This document shows, one piece after another, positions 1 to 11,767 of a stretch of 64,000 nt of DNA (its first letter is position 1; every line of letters starts with the position of its first letter). The stretch comes from Isoetes taiwanensis (taxonomy: Eukaryota; Streptophyta; Lycopodiopsida; Isoetales; Isoetaceae). The notes under the pieces were generated by a model. It searched no databases and had not been told where the DNA came from. It worked only from the letters and a program-made list of their open reading frames with translations. The stretch spans positions 3,452,312 through 3,516,311 of the forward strand of contig JAJEKV010000065.1 in assembly GCA_021234155.1 (NCBI GenBank), given 5' to 3'. Made by a program: the position numbers and the translations under genes.

Positions 1-1200
1 TTTGAGAGGTTACTAAAATCCCCCTTTTCTCTGACAAGCTGGGTGTAATGATGTCTGCAATAGAGGCTGCCCTCATGAGCTTGATAATTTGATGGACTAA
101 TGGTACAACCACCATGTGAGCATTTGAAACAGGACTTATGATATGATGTATTCTCCACACTAACCTGCAAGAATAATCAATCCTGGCATGAGTGTGCATG
201 TCACAAGGTAAAGAAAAAAACAACAAAGAAAAGGGGACTAAGCCACTTGTAAAAGAGCAATGCTAAGGATCAGCTAATACCTTCTCTATGGGTAAACAGT
301 CTTCCCACATGCAACACATTTCTCTTGTGTGCCAGAAAACAGATGAGACACTTTTATTCTGAAATCAGCAGAATGCTTTAGTTCGTCCATCATTACTCTC
401 ATTAGTTGTAAAAAAGGAAACATAGAGCATAAGAAGATATAAGAGACATACCGCATCAGAATCATGTGACTTGAACACTGCCCCTATTCAACAAAGTAGA
501 GATTCAGCATATATCTCGACAAAGCACAATGATATTGACAATTCAAAAGAAAAGAGGAGTACAAAAAAAACAAGCAAATGCCTTGCTAAACTTCACAGTA
601 GACAATTCTCAAATTAATCCAGGTGTAAAACACACATTTAACATCAGTATCATTACATTCTAGGAGTAGATTTTAATTTATACCTCCTTCGCCCTTGTGT
701 GGAGGCACTCCTTGTGCCTGTAACGCTTCTCAAAGCAGCATTGCACAGACAAAATCAGGGCGATCAGACAATGGGTTTCTCCATCGTTCAGTAACCTCAG
801 AACAGCTCGTGAGGGGATTTGAACCCTAGTTGCCACATAATTCAGCACAAAATAAAATGAACAAGAGTATGCAGAACCACACCATTTCCAAAGATGCAAG
901 AGACCCCTTAAGCTTTAAACGGAACCTTCAACAGAAGCACTTTGGGCGGAATCATGGTGGCAGGATTATGTACATGTGATCTTACCTTATTCTGCATGTA
1001 AACCTGTTGAACATGAGGCAGGAAGCCATACATGTGCCTGCGAAACTGCCCAAGCAAACAACTCAAACATTTTAAATGTCACATCATAGCCACAGATTCC
1101 TTACCCATTTCCCTAGATTCTGAGATAGAATTGAAAAGGAGAAAAAAAATCCAGTCGAGAGATCTTGTATTGTCTAGTTCTCTGTTGAAAAGGCCGCCAA
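1..1200. other. AT-rich spacer, no gene recognised
   Basis: I see no convincing coding region. The short open frames have neither coding-like composition nor family motifs. On the minus strand at 815-825 there is a match to the Pol III B-box/tRNA T-arm consensus (GGTTCAAATCC). No good A-box or cloverleaf accompanies it, so I do not call a tRNA. Confidence 0.5.
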
Positions 1201-1228
1201 GCTCTTGCGGCTATTTATGTTCTGGTAG

Positions 1229-1312
1229 AAGAAGCAGGTTGGAAGCAGATCTGACAAACATGGTTGGAAGCAAAAGAAGCAGGTTGGAAGCAGATCAGGT
1301 TGGAAGCAGATC
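1229..1312. repeat. Short minisatellite, GGTTGGAAGCAGATC-type unit
   Basis: Four to five irregular copies of a unit built on GGTTGGAAGCA occur here, three of them extended by GATC. Spacing is uneven (about 16 to 28 bp). The array reads through in one plus-strand frame as repeated Arg-Leu-Glu-Ala-Asp, but nothing else suggests a protein-coding gene. Confidence 0.75.
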
Positions 1313-1830
1313 GCAGAAGTAGCTATGGCGATTTACCACAGACAAAACTAGGGCTTCAAGAACACTCACCCGTCCGAGTGTAGAACAGACTACTCCATAG
1401 CTTCGTTTTCCAAGTACTTCAAGTATTTTATATCTATGAGCTTCACTATATTTAAAGTAGAGCTCAGAATCGACCATGCTCTGGGTGCACTGAGATTTTT
1501 ACTCTAAAAGTGCATGCAGCTAGAAATAAAAGAAAAATGGCGTACCTTGCAACCCTGATCTCCAGTACCCATAATGAGAATGGGTTTTTCCCCATTACAT
1601 TTAACACCATTTACCACAGAGAAGACTACGGCTTCAAGAACTTGGCTATGGCGATGGATTAGGGTTATGCCGATCGTTTATGCTTCGGTTATGCCACCAT
1701 TTGAAGCTACGTCGGCCGTTTATGCTCAAATCAAACTATCTTTGCCCACACGCTCAAATCCGCAGTATTTTCCATTCTTTTTCTGCTCTGCATCTTTCTC
1801 GTTCTCTCTAATCTCTAATGCCAGCATAAC

Positions 1831-1886
1831 TTCCGACGCCCTAAACACGCTGGAATTTCCGACGCCCTGAACACGCTGGAATTTCC
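1831..1886. repeat. 26-bp tandem duplication
   Basis: Two head-to-tail copies of TTCCGACGCCCTRAACACGC followed by TGGAA, differing at one base (A or G at R). This is a simple local duplication in a non-coding stretch. Confidence 0.85.
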
Positions 1887-2653
1887 ATTTATTTTCTTTT
1901 ACCGTAGATCATCCACTTGGAAAAAAATCCCACTTGGCGTCAACGTGGACACTCTAAAATTGCTTTAAAGTGTCAACTTGTGTTTGTGCAAACGTGCCAA
2001 CTAGGAAAATACAAAAATGTTCCTAGAAAAAAAAATTTGACACTTGGCGCGCATGCAGTGAAGCATCAAAGAATCTCGAAGAATAGAATCAAAGTGTATG
2101 CATTATATATAGTTTGATAAGATGTATAAGATGTTTAAAATGAAACGCGTGTTTGAAAGATTCCTTTGAAATTTTTGAAAAATTAAAAAAAATGAGACAA
2201 AATATGGAGCAAGTATATTTCCGGGCACATGTTGTCCAGCACTTTCCCTAAAAACAACATTTTTAGAGTTATTTAATATACGTGAAAAGACATAAAAAAT
2301 GACTTTTTAAGGGGTCAAACGAGCATTTATGAGAGCCATAGAAATTTCTATGGCAAAAATACATGTAAGTACAATAGGTTCATTTGCATATTGTGTGTGA
2401 ATGTCTTTGTAATAGCAGTTGCAAAAGATGTATTTGCAGAGCAGAAAAAAAAAGTTGTTCAAGTTAGAAGCAGATAAAGAAGCATACGCCATAAGCTACC
2501 ATTTCAAAAATCATTAATAAAATGTGATACAATGCATACTCTGCAAAAGATCTATAAATATTGGTATATATCATAAATAAGTGGTATGAAAATGTTCTAC
2601 CCTTTCAAAGACAGGACCGTTGGTATAAAGTTATGCCAATCGTTTAAAACTAA

Positions 2654-3396
2654 GGGAAATTTACCATAATAACCTTAATTGTTGACTTAATTCTCAAAAA
2701 GCCCTTTGTATTTTTGAAATTCCCAAAATGCCCGTAATTCTTAAGTATTTTCCCAAATAGCCCTTTGTATTCTAAAAATCACCAAAAAGCACGTATTTAT
2801 AATAGAGGATCATACCGTGGACGATAAAATCATATTCTATTCTATTTTTTAAGAGGAAGTGGTTCTTACATATGACAATAATTTAGAAAATAAATTTTAA
2901 AAATCATTATGACAAAAATATGCAATAGAAATGTCAAATAGAATTTCTGCAACTACTGCCTTCATTATGCCTGACATTACCACAACGTGTGCACTTGTAC
3001 ATACGTTTTTTTCAATCTTTGTCTTCAGTTCTATCACGTTTTCTTTTAGGCCTACCAGGAGGACGACATGTTGCAGGAGGTAGCAATTCATTATTTTCAA
3101 GTTGTTCAATATTTGGGAGGATAGATACGGACATCATATAAATAGCAAAATGAGCTCTACAAGTAACATGTATGGGTATAAGCTTCTGCACAAGATGCCC
3201 ACAAAGCTTCTCCTTCAATACAATTTTTATGAAAGCATTAGAATGATAGGCTTATCTCTAGCTTTTGATGATTTTTAAATTACAAGGGGCTATTTGGGAA
3301 AATACTTAAGAATTAAGGGCATTTTAGAAATTTCACAAATACGAAGGGCTTTTTGGGAATTAAGTCAACAATTAAGGTTATTTTGGTAAATTTCCC
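2654..3396. mobile_element. Mutator-like (MULE) deletion derivative with long TIRs and 9-bp TSD
   Basis: Terminal inverted repeats of about 130 bp (roughly 2654-2790 and 3260-3396) begin GGGAAATTTACC on both ends and are nearly identical. The element is flanked by a perfect 9-bp direct repeat, TAAAACTAA, at 2645-2653 and 3397-3405. Long TIRs with a 9-bp target-site duplication are the signature of Mutator-like elements. Between the TIRs about 470 bp remain, including the 3' end of a transposase gene on the minus strand. At 743 bp it is an internally deleted, non-autonomous copy. Its TIRs differ at only a modest number of positions, so it is probably not very old. Confidence 0.9.
2944..3218 (-). 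pseudogene. MULE transposase C-terminus remnant (SWIM region to zinc knuckle)
   Basis: The minus strand encodes the tail of a plant mudrA-type transposase. A degraded Cys/His segment resembling the end of a SWIM zinc finger comes first. A LPPATCRPPGRPKRKRDR stretch follows, of the kind that precedes the C-terminal knuckle in MULE transposases. After a TGA near the boundary of the basic stretch comes YKCTRCGNVRH, then N-E-G-S-S-C: a CX2CX4HX5C knuckle, one residue longer than the usual CX2CX4HX4C. The DDE catalytic domain and everything upstream are missing, so no active transposase can be made. It lies inside a 743-bp element with MULE termini, which fits the assignment. Frame interruption and truncation make it a pseudogene. 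Confidence 0.8.
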
Positions 3397-3801
3397 TAAA
3401 ACTAAAAACTGTCCGTATATATTTATACCGGGGGAGGAGGTTCTTCCCAATCTACAAGACTCTCATCTCCCTTCGGATTTGTTTCCTGAGAGGCCACAAA
3501 GCTAGAGACTCATGTTTCTGATTCCAAGGCAATTTGAATAGGCTTCTTGGCGGCCCCTTGCTCCACTAGTTCCAGATCAACAAACTCCACCTCTTCATCT
3601 TTTCTCCCCGTGATGGGAGGCTAGACTTCTATGTATGTTTCCTTAGATCACCAGCACCGTTTTTGGCATCTAGTTCATTTTCATCAGGAAAGAAGCACCA
3701 GATGAAGACATCCTATTTGTGAATTCATCATTGTATTGTCTCAACTATCCAGTCTAATTTTGAGGTCTCCAGGAACATACTCGAGAGAATCATTGCGTAA
3801 G

Positions 3802-3923
3802 TCACTTCATTGTTGTCCGAGGAACTAAATTAGTATAAAAACTAAAGCCTTCTAGCTCTAACTCACTTCATTGTTGTCCGAGGAACTAAATTAGTATAAA
3901 AACTAAAGCCTTCTAGCTCTAAC
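3802..3923. repeat. Perfect 61-bp tandem duplication
   Basis: Two identical head-to-tail units of 61 bp (3802-3862 and 3863-3923), each starting TCACTTCATTGTTGTCCGAG and ending TCTAGCTCTAAC. Complete identity means a very recent duplication or an assembly/replication slippage event. Confidence 0.95.
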
Positions 3924-3934
3924 GTATGCTTCCA

Positions 3935-5789
3935 TCAATTGATGTAGCAACGGAATTGGTAACCTTAGGAGAATATGACTTCCGGACTTAGGAAGCAATA
4001 ACACTTGCTTTATTAGATGCGAATTTTGATGCATTTAAGTTTGTGCCTGATGATCCAAAGATAATCACTTGTTTGCAGCAGCTTTACTGGGCTTACTGCT
4101 AGTTGTATCTGGCCATTCTACTTTGTGGGGAGATAATTCAGTAGGTACTTCTAATTATTAGAGTGCCGGTTTTTAGACACATGAAACTATTACTATTATC
4201 AGGACCAATAGAAAGGGAGGCCAAGGAACAGGTTCAACGCCTGCCATGGCTAGCAATGTCAATTGGTGCATTTGATGACAATCCAGTGGATGTCATTGTG
4301 TGGCTCTGGGACTTACCATGTTGGAATATCAAATTCAAGGATGAAATAAACATCACCTCCCCAGCATTTTGGCTATTGCAAAAGTTCACCATTAACTTCT
4401 GCAAGTCATGATGTAATACATTCTTCTGAATACAATTAAATCTCCTCAATGTGTTCATAGGAATCAATTTGGCCGCTATGCCGGACAAATATATCAAGAA
4501 TGCTATTCCTGTTTCAACCCTAAAGGGAAAGCTTTTCGAGGAAATAATTGCTATTTTAGATCATACCATTTGGGCACCCTTGCCTTTTGAGTTTTATATG
4601 CCACTGAAATGATAATGTATACTTACCCATTAGATCCACCACTGCATAAGGTAAGGTCATCTGGCTAGCACAATTGAATCACATACAATAATTATAACAT
4701 GACTAACTCCTTCATGCTTCTGCACTGCCAATCGGCCATACACTTTATCCTGGATCATACAATTTGCAGTGTTCCTTCTGACTGTTCTGCAAAGTTGAGT
4801 AAAATTCTATTTCGTAGGCAGCATGATACTGTCCCAAGAAGATCTAAAGCAATTCCTTCTGCAAAATCACTGTCTTGCCTTTCTCTTGAAGTTCTAATGG
4901 CCAGTTTTTAACAGCTGGTTCATGTCTGCAAAGAGACTTTTATGGAGGACTTCACCATCTTGGACATGCTGTTAGTGGTATATTCAGAGACATTCTCAGA
5001 TGTCGCAAAAGAAATATCTGTATGTTCTGTAAAAGAAGAAAATGTTTTGCTAGTTCTGCAGGAAAGAAAGAAACTCAATCTCCAATAGTTGGCACGAAAC
5101 AAGCAAGACTACTTGCTGATCCCTATTTAAAAAATCCCTCATGCTATCTCCTAGAAAAGTGCCTAAAAATGGTACTGCGTTGTCATGCTCTCCATACGGT
5201 CTAGCTATTTCATCCAGCGAATGCATAGATGTGTGTTTTGTATTTGTGAGATTTGGTATACAGATCCAACTGTTGGATGAAGCAGAAACATCTTTGCTGG
5301 TTAAGGATGTTTGACTCATCCCAAGATTCCCCTTTCCATACCTTGCATGGTCGTATTAAGATGAAAACTTGGTCTTCTTGGCCTTTTCAATATAGTGATG
5401 CAGAAGAATGGTCCTAAAGGACGTGAAACAAAAAGCTGCGGCTTTAGCAGATGCGGTGCATTGCATAGACTGGCATCTTGTTGCTATTGTTGCAATCTTA
5501 TGGTTTCAGAAAACCAGAGCATCTGAACAAAGGTGTGGTTGATATAGTGTCTGGCCTTACTAGACCTCTTCTATTCCGAGCAGTTAACATGTTGAAATCA
5601 CAACTATGCCAGAGCTCAGGTCATCTCAATTTTATTCCATCATCTGCTGTCTATATCATTGCTGTTTTACCTCCTTATGCAGAACTAGAGATGCGTCTTG
5701 ACTTATGTAAACATTTGCCTTCACTGAAAAGTGCAGTGCCTTCAGTAGTATGCAAAGGGATCATTTCTCATTTTAAGCCTCTGTGGTAA
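3935..5789 (+). pseudogene. Exon-like open segments of an unidentified gene
   Basis: Several plus-strand segments have protein-like composition and are separated by stops, as expected for a decayed or intron-containing gene. They are about 3940-4086 (one internal TAG), 4163-4411, 4463-4612, 4921-5088 and 5478-5789. The second contains Trp-Leu-Trp-Asp-Leu-Pro-Cys-Trp. The third runs MPDKYIKNAIPVSTLKGKLF and ends in a TGA. The fourth is acidic and Val/Leu-rich and could start after an acceptor-like TTTTTAACAG. The last has a hydrophobic VYIIAVLPPYAELEMRLDL run. I do not recognise the family, and I cannot show that the segments belong to one transcript. A gene with short exons, a degraded pseudogene, or chance open frames are all possible. 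The 61-bp tandem duplication lies just upstream. Confidence 0.3.
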
Positions 5790-6096
5790 TTGTGGTTTTC
5801 AAGAATTCGCTTTCATCAATTTAAGCATTGTATCTCAAATGTAAATTGATACAATTGCAGATACTGATTGATTGATTGGCATGATGGCAGCATTAGCTGT
5901 AATATCAAACTGATACTACTATATTTGTACTTCCATATTCTACTTTGACTCAGCACAACTGGTGATGCAGTAATTTGGTGGAGACATTTTGAAGGACCTA
6001 TATCTCCCTTCATGCCCTTTCGCCCTTTCTCACACCCCTTTCCAACAGCTATCTCCATGTAATAAACTACATCGACAGCTATCGAACAGTTCATCT

Positions 6097-8684
6097 CTAG
6101 TTATATGTTCCTATTGGTTTTAGTATTCTTACTCTATAAACATCTTCAAAGCGGTGGCATATGCATTTGACATAAGCACATAACCAGCATCATAATGAGG
6201 ATCCAAATTAACAATTGCATTAAAGCATTGTCCGCCTAAGGTGACATTCTTGTGTATTTCACAAGCACTAAGAAGAGTTGTCCATAGACAGAGATCAGGT
6301 TGCAAAGTATCTTTCACAAGGCCACCTGCTTCAACAAAATTCGCTTGATGGCCTAGAAGATCCACTAGACATGTGACGTGATATAAATCGGGTTCTATGA
6401 AATGAAAATCTTTCATGGTTTTGAAATGATGCATGGCTTCCTCGACTAGCCCCACTCGACAAAATCCAGTCAGTACAAGATTCAGTGCTACTGCATCCAC
6501 TTTAATGCCTGACTGCTGCATGTTCTCAAAACACTGCACAGCAAATTCAGCATCACCATTTTGGGCATAGCCAGCAATCATTGCATGCCATGATATAGCA
6601 TCTTTATTGGGTAAGTTGTTGAAAATTCTCCAAGCTTCCTTCAAGCTCCCACATTTAGCATGCATATCAATAAGGGCATTGCCAAGGATAATATCTGATT
6701 GGAGCCCAAACTGAAGAAACTGCTCCTGTATCTGTCTGCCCTCCTCTATAGCACCAATAGTACCACATGCATTCAGAACGACCAAAAAGGTGACCTTGCT
6801 TGGTGCTATGCCATCTTGCTGCATATTTTCGAAACAGTCTACTGCAAGTAAGCCTTCACCATGCTTGGCATATCCAGCAATCATAACATTCCAAGACACC
6901 ACATCCCGTCTCACGATTCCATCAAAAACTACCCTTGCTTCATCCAACTTTCCACATTTAGAGTACATGTCAAGAAGGGTGTTTCCCACAGCATTGTCAC
7001 ACTGAAAACCACACTCAATGATCTCTTGGTGGATGTGCCTGCCTTGCTCTATGTTATTTAAGTTACCACAAACTTTTAGAGTACTTAAAAAGGCAGCTTT
7101 ACCAGGTTTTATGTCCTCACCCTTCATTGCATTGAAACATTCTAGGGCATGATAGCCTTCGCCATGCTGAGCATAGCCTGCAATCATAGCACCCCATGAC
7201 ACATGGGTTCGGTTCACCAAATTGCTGAAAACATGACGTGCCTCTTCCAAGCTCCTGCATTTTGCATACACATCAATTAAAATGCTTCCTGCCACCTCAC
7301 CAGATTGCACCTCATTATCAATCATCTGTTCATGGACATACCGCCCATTTGGTAAAGCACATATGCTTCCCGCATGCTTTCAAGCTGCTCAAAACGTCAC
7401 TGTATTATCCCTCCTGACCCTCAAACTTCATGTTCTGAAGCATTGTAATGCAAGGAGTCCTTCGCCATACTCAGCATATGCTGCAATCATTGTGCTGCGT
7501 GCTATGACATCCTCTTTAGCCAGTCTATCAAAACTTTTCTGCGCTTCCCTCAAACTTTTACATTTGGCATACATATCAACAAGGGTGCTCCCCAGCATAA
7601 CATCAGAATGCAATTCACTTTGAAGAATCTCTTCATGGACTTGCCTGCCTTTGTAAATGGCACCTGTACAAGTGCATGCCTTCAAGGCACTCAGAAATGC
7701 ACCTCTATCTGATTTTATTCCCCTTTGCTGCATACTCACAAAACACTCTAATGCAAGGTGTCCTTCACCATGCATGGCATACCCCTCAATCATTGTACCC
7801 CACAATATCACATCTCCATTTGGCAAATGGTCAAAAACTTTGCGGGCTTCTTCTAAGCATGCACATTTTGCATACATATCAATGAGAATACTACCCACGA
7901 CAAGATCAAGCTGAAGTCCTTTCTCGAGTATCTGCTCGTGAATGTGGCGGCCCTTCTCAGTAACACCAAGAATGCTGCAAGCTTTCAAGGTACTCGAGAA
8001 TGTCATTTTATCTGGTTTTATGCCCTTCTGCAGCATAGTTTCGTAACATTCTAAGGCAAAAAGACCTTCACCTTGTTGGGCATATCCTGAGATTATTGCA
8101 CTCCATGACACCACATCTTGATTAGGCAAACTGTCAAATACTTTCCTGGCTTCCTCCAAACACCCAGACTTTGCATACATATCAAGAAGAGAACTTCCTA
8201 CCACTACATCGGATTGGAGCCCATTGACTATAAGACGGTTATGAATGCTCCTTCCTTGAGTTAAGTTACGTGTACTACTACATGCTCTTAGTATGCTAGG
8301 AAATGTAAATTTGTCTGGTTTTGCATCCTGAGTAGTCATTGTATAATACAAATGAAGGGCAGTTTCGCTCTTACCAAGTTTAGCATGTCCACTAATAATT
8401 GCATTCCATGTATACTGGTCGGGTTTTGAAATCCTGTCGAATACGTAATTTGCTTCAGCAATATTTCCACCAGAGGCAAACAAACGGACAAGACAGTTAG
8501 CCAAGTAAGAAACTGAATCAAGCCCACTACGAAGCATAAGGGAATTTACTCGCCTGCCAAGTTGAGCATCTTGCAATTTTGTGCACTCAGCGAGCATCCG
8601 ATGTGCAAGGGGCTTGGAAATGCTATGCCTAGCAAATGCATCGTCCAACCATTCTGGACATTGGACCATGATCATGAAGCTCAT
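6097..8684 (-). pseudogene. PLS-class PPR protein with E motif, three frameshifts
   Basis: PLS-class PPR proteins bind organellar RNA and usually guide C-to-U editing in plastids or mitochondria. The minus strand encodes about 860 residues, from ATG at 8684 in a long run of about 35-residue repeats with the usual landmarks (LLDMYAKSGCLEEARKVFD, DVVSWSAIISGYAQQGEG). Near the end is an E-type segment, LCLWTTLLSACEIHKNV, then LDPHYDAGYVLMSNAYA. There is no DYW domain. The reading frame is broken three times. A one-base loss near 7433 reaches a TGA at 7428-7430. A compensating one-base gain lies near 7370, and the segment between also holds a TAA. A further one-base loss near 6150 throws the tail (FEDVYRVR) out of frame; in the shifted frame it runs to a TAG at 6097-6099. 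The gap is too short for an intron. Either a young pseudogene or a gene with sequencing indels. No targeting peptide is obvious. Confidence 0.85.
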
Positions 8685-8759
8685 GAAAGAGTTCGAAATG
8701 TTTGGATCCGCATCATCCCTTTAAGGCTACTTGATCCATCAAGATCCAGGTGATTTAAT

Positions 8760-9552
8760 TACATTGTGACCGAGCAGCAATAAGCAGGTATACTTCAGCC
8801 AAGGGATGGGGCAAGCGTTTGAGCAATCTCGTATGATTTTAAACCTAGAGACCATTTCACTTCTTTGAGGTATTCAGTGCATGGCCTACATAATAAGCTA
8901 CCTATTGTGTGTATCTATTATTTGCCTTAAAGGATTTCATTGTCCATTTAAATTGTTCATTCATAGCAATGTTGTGCATCTTGTAAATCACCACTTGGTG
9001 GAAATTACCACTTTTGTTTCATTTAGGTAACCTCTTAGTGGGTAGTTTCACCCTGATCTGTGATGCGACAGAATTTTCACCAAGTGGTGAATCACATCTA
9101 GTAGCCCACTCTGGTGTCAGAGGTCACTTGGCGGTACTCACTGGTAACCCCGTTACTCGGGGCTAGCGCCTCTAAGACCATTTTTATCACTTATGTAAAA
9201 GTTCAACTTCATAGCTGAGTGGTTATCCCTACATAAATGAATATATTGTGTAATTTCTGCCCTTAGAGTAATCTGTCAAGCCTCTCTAGCATAAAAAATC
9301 TAGAGTTTAGCTTCACAATTTCGGCTGGCACGGCCTGTAGAAGAAAGGGCGGACGCTGCACGCTAGCCGGCCAAGAACCGTGCCCTAAGCGCCAACGGCA
9401 TTCTTACTGTCTCTTTATTTCAAAACTTATTAAAGTCATTTTTAAAGCAAGACCAAAAGGTGTCATTATGGGCTGGCTCTATTTGTTTGCAATTTGTAAC
9501 TAAAGCAAGGAATGTGGACATGCAACATTTACCTTCTCTTCTTCGTGAAGCT
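8760..9552. other. Spacer without recognisable gene
   Basis: No coding region, RNA gene or repeat that I can support. The sequence lies upstream of the minus-strand PPR locus and would hold its promoter, but no TATA box stands out at a convincing distance. Confidence 0.5.
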
Positions 9553-9727
9553 AAATGGTGTTTTCCTTCATTTCACCCAATAGAAGGAAAACAAAGTTCT
9601 AGAACTACGGAGTTAGTTAGCAGTTCAGTTATTTTGTCTTTTTCCTTCCCACCCTCTATTTAGTTCTTTCTCGTTCCTTTCTTTCCCATCAGCTTTCGTG
9701 CATCCTCCTTTCTCTTTTGGTGTTGGA
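9553..9727. repeat. 175-bp direct repeat, copy 1
   Basis: Pairs with 11768-11941 at roughly 95% identity by eye, including the shared block AAGTTCTAGAACTACGGAGT. Homology stops abruptly at both ends. The two copies lie 2.2 kb apart in direct orientation and bracket the small ORF at 10136. They could be LTRs of a non-autonomous element, but no PBS, PPT or TSD is visible. Confidence 0.85.
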
Positions 9728-10135
9728 CGATTCTCTTTCTTATTTTAGTGTGGGTCGTTTTTGGTCAGGGAAATCTAGCGTGCCCAGGCCGTGAGAGCAG
9801 CCCATCAATTTTGCTTTCCTGGCTGGTCTGCCATCCCAAAGCGTTTCCCTTTTGCTTGTTTTCGGTAAAAACAGGGACCCTGAAATTTTGTCCCTTTTTG
9901 CTTTTTTCCCAAGAATTATCCACGGAATATTTGGCGGCTAAGGTTAGAAGGGGACAAAGAGAGGTCGAGCTTTGAGGGGGGGCGAGAGGCAACCACGGAT
10001 TGAAGATCTGGAGGCGGGGCGTGGATCGACTGTTTTTTTTGCGGAAAAATCTCTTTGTTTGGCCCTATAATTTCGTGGTCCCTGCTTTTTTGTGAAAATA
10101 ATCTCTTCCCCACCAGAGCTTCTGTCCTGCATGCT

Positions 10136-10621
10136 ATGGCTCCAAAATCTGGTACTAAGCTTAAGAGGAAGCAAAGCGATCCCGAAAGCAAGTTCCAAAG
10201 ATGGTCGAAAGCCATGGAAAGCAAGTTGGAGGCCAAATTTCAGGATCTGACTGGCTCTAAGGATGATATTGTTATGGCTTTGGAATCCAAGATTTCTTCT
10301 TTGCAAGAAGAGATTGAACGGAGGAGCAAAAAAGCAAGAACTCCTGTGTTGAAGTTTCATGAGAACATCAAAGAGTTTGATTTCTTGAATCAATTAGAGG
10401 ATGTGTTTACAGGTTTGGCTCACCATTTGCGATTGCGCAAATCTCTGGACGCAGTAGCAGAAGCCCTCATTGATAAAGGTACCTCTCTAATTTCTAACAG
10501 ACAAAATTTAATTTGCATTAGAGATAGGGAAGGTCCACGAGTCGCAGAGTTCTACGAACTGGGGGATTTAGCCCTTTCTCAGGTGAAAAATGGCATGGAA
10601 AAGGGGGTTTTACCCTTCTGA
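10136..10621 (+). CDS. Hypothetical protein, basic N-terminus and coiled coil
   Basis: A 161-residue open frame starts at MAPKSGTKLKRKQSD. This ATG lies in a favourable context (GCTATGGCT) and was chosen over an upstream in-frame ATG at 10055. It has a lysine-rich N-terminus that could act as a nuclear signal, and then a charged Glu/Lys segment, residues about 20-60, with heptad spacing that looks like a coiled coil. Another basic patch (RRSKKARTP) follows, then a mixed, non-repetitive C-terminal half. No known domain is recognisable. The ORF sits between the two copies of a 175-bp direct repeat, so it may belong to a non-autonomous retroelement or be a captured gene fragment. A CAG/GTGAAA near 10581 could serve as a splice donor. 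Coding status is unproven. Confidence 0.4.
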   Translation: MAPKSGTKLKRKQSDPESKFQRWSKAMESKLEAKFQDLTGSKDDIVMALESKISSLQEEIERRSKKARTPVLKFHENIKEFDFLNQLEDVFTGLAHHLRLRKSLDAVAEALIDKGTSLISNRQNLICIRDREGPRVAEFYELGDLALSQVKNGMEKGVLPF

Positions 10622-11058
10622 TGGTCTTCGCTTTATTCTGCTCTTGGCTTTTATCATGCTGTGGTAAGTTAGTTCAGAAAATCGAGGATCCTTTGACCTT
10701 GTTTAAAGACTCTTGTTTGATACATTTTGGGTTGATGAGGTGGTCTTTGGTTGAAGGAAATAGAGCTTCAAAGAAAGTGTGCAGGAATGTTTTGTTTTCT
10801 CTGATTTTCCTCGAAATAATCTTTTCTATTGGCTTGCTTGTGCTTCCGACTGTCTACCTGGCTGATCTATTTACTTTGTGTTAATTCTATAATCCGTACC
10901 AGTGGCAAATACTTGTATGTGGCTACCTGTCTGTGGCTACCTCGACCGCATGAAGGGGACAACTGATTCCAAGACCTGTGTTTCTTGGTAGCCTTGATTT
11001 TTAGAAATTAAAACCGCTTTACCTGTGTCGGTCTGTTATTGCGATCTCTGGCATCTTA

Positions 11059-11215
11059 ACTGAAGCCCTGAACTGGCCTGAACTGAAGCCGAATTAGATC
11101 TGGAGCCCGGGTTGAATTAGAATGTCAAACTGAAGCTAAGATTGGAACCATCTGAAGCCAAGATTGAGTCGAACTGTAGCCGAATTATAGCCTGGTTCTT
11201 CTCGACCTGAAGCAA
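11059..11215. repeat. Degenerate CTGAAGCC-rich repeat tract
   Basis: About eight irregular copies of a short motif around GAACTGAAGCC or AACTGAAGCT, often followed by GAATTAGA or AAGATTG. The spacing of about 15 to 25 bp and high divergence suggest an old decayed minisatellite. Confidence 0.55.
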
Positions 11216-11738
11216 GAATAGGTGCTAGGTAACCGCCGATATAGGCCACGGCCGAAATTTTCATCTATTCTGTTCAAATAAACCTAACCTAGCTTTTACA
11301 TTTCGTTATCTTTATTTCATTTTTAGTGCCAAGTTAAAATTTCAAAGCTTTTATAGGGCATAGGTGTATCGGCCTAGGGTAGTGTTCCTCACTTAATTTC
11401 TGCCAGTTATTATAGCTAGTGGCGACATTTAATAAATGGACAAGGTCGCCTTTATAGTCTTTGAGTGGTTGGTTTTTTGCCTGCGATACAAGATTGTTGC
11501 CTCAAATACTCTATATAAAGTTCCTAACATCCAATAATAACAGTTGATGAGCAAAATGGTTGCTTCTGTCTTGAGCTTGATACTTCAACCATAATTTCTT
11601 GCACCGTTTGCTTTGCCTTCGGAGTTGAGTTTGAATATTGGAAGTGACCCTAAGTTAGGTCGTTTTCCCAGTGATCAACTTACGATTTTCTTTTGTCTTT
11701 CTTAAATGGTTCACTTGCCTCTCTCTGCCTCTTTTTCA

Positions 11739-11767
11739 GCATTCTTGTCTATACGTAGTAGTTCTAG
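11739..11767. repeat. 29-bp direct repeat, copy 1
   Basis: GCATTCTTGTCTATACGTAG and the following TAGTTCTA recur at 12509-12536 in the same orientation, 770 bp downstream. This copy directly abuts copy 2 of the 175-bp repeat, so the two repeat families are joined here. Confidence 0.85.

Noticed and set aside
815-825. B-box/T-arm match on the minus strand (GGTTCAAATCC), possible tRNA or SINE
   Set aside because: No matching A-box or cloverleaf, and no SINE ends or tail. A lone B-box is common by chance.
7360-7440. Intron in the PPR gene
   Set aside because: The out-of-frame stretch is only about 60-100 bp, with no good donor/acceptor pair, and its shifted frame still encodes PPR-like residues.
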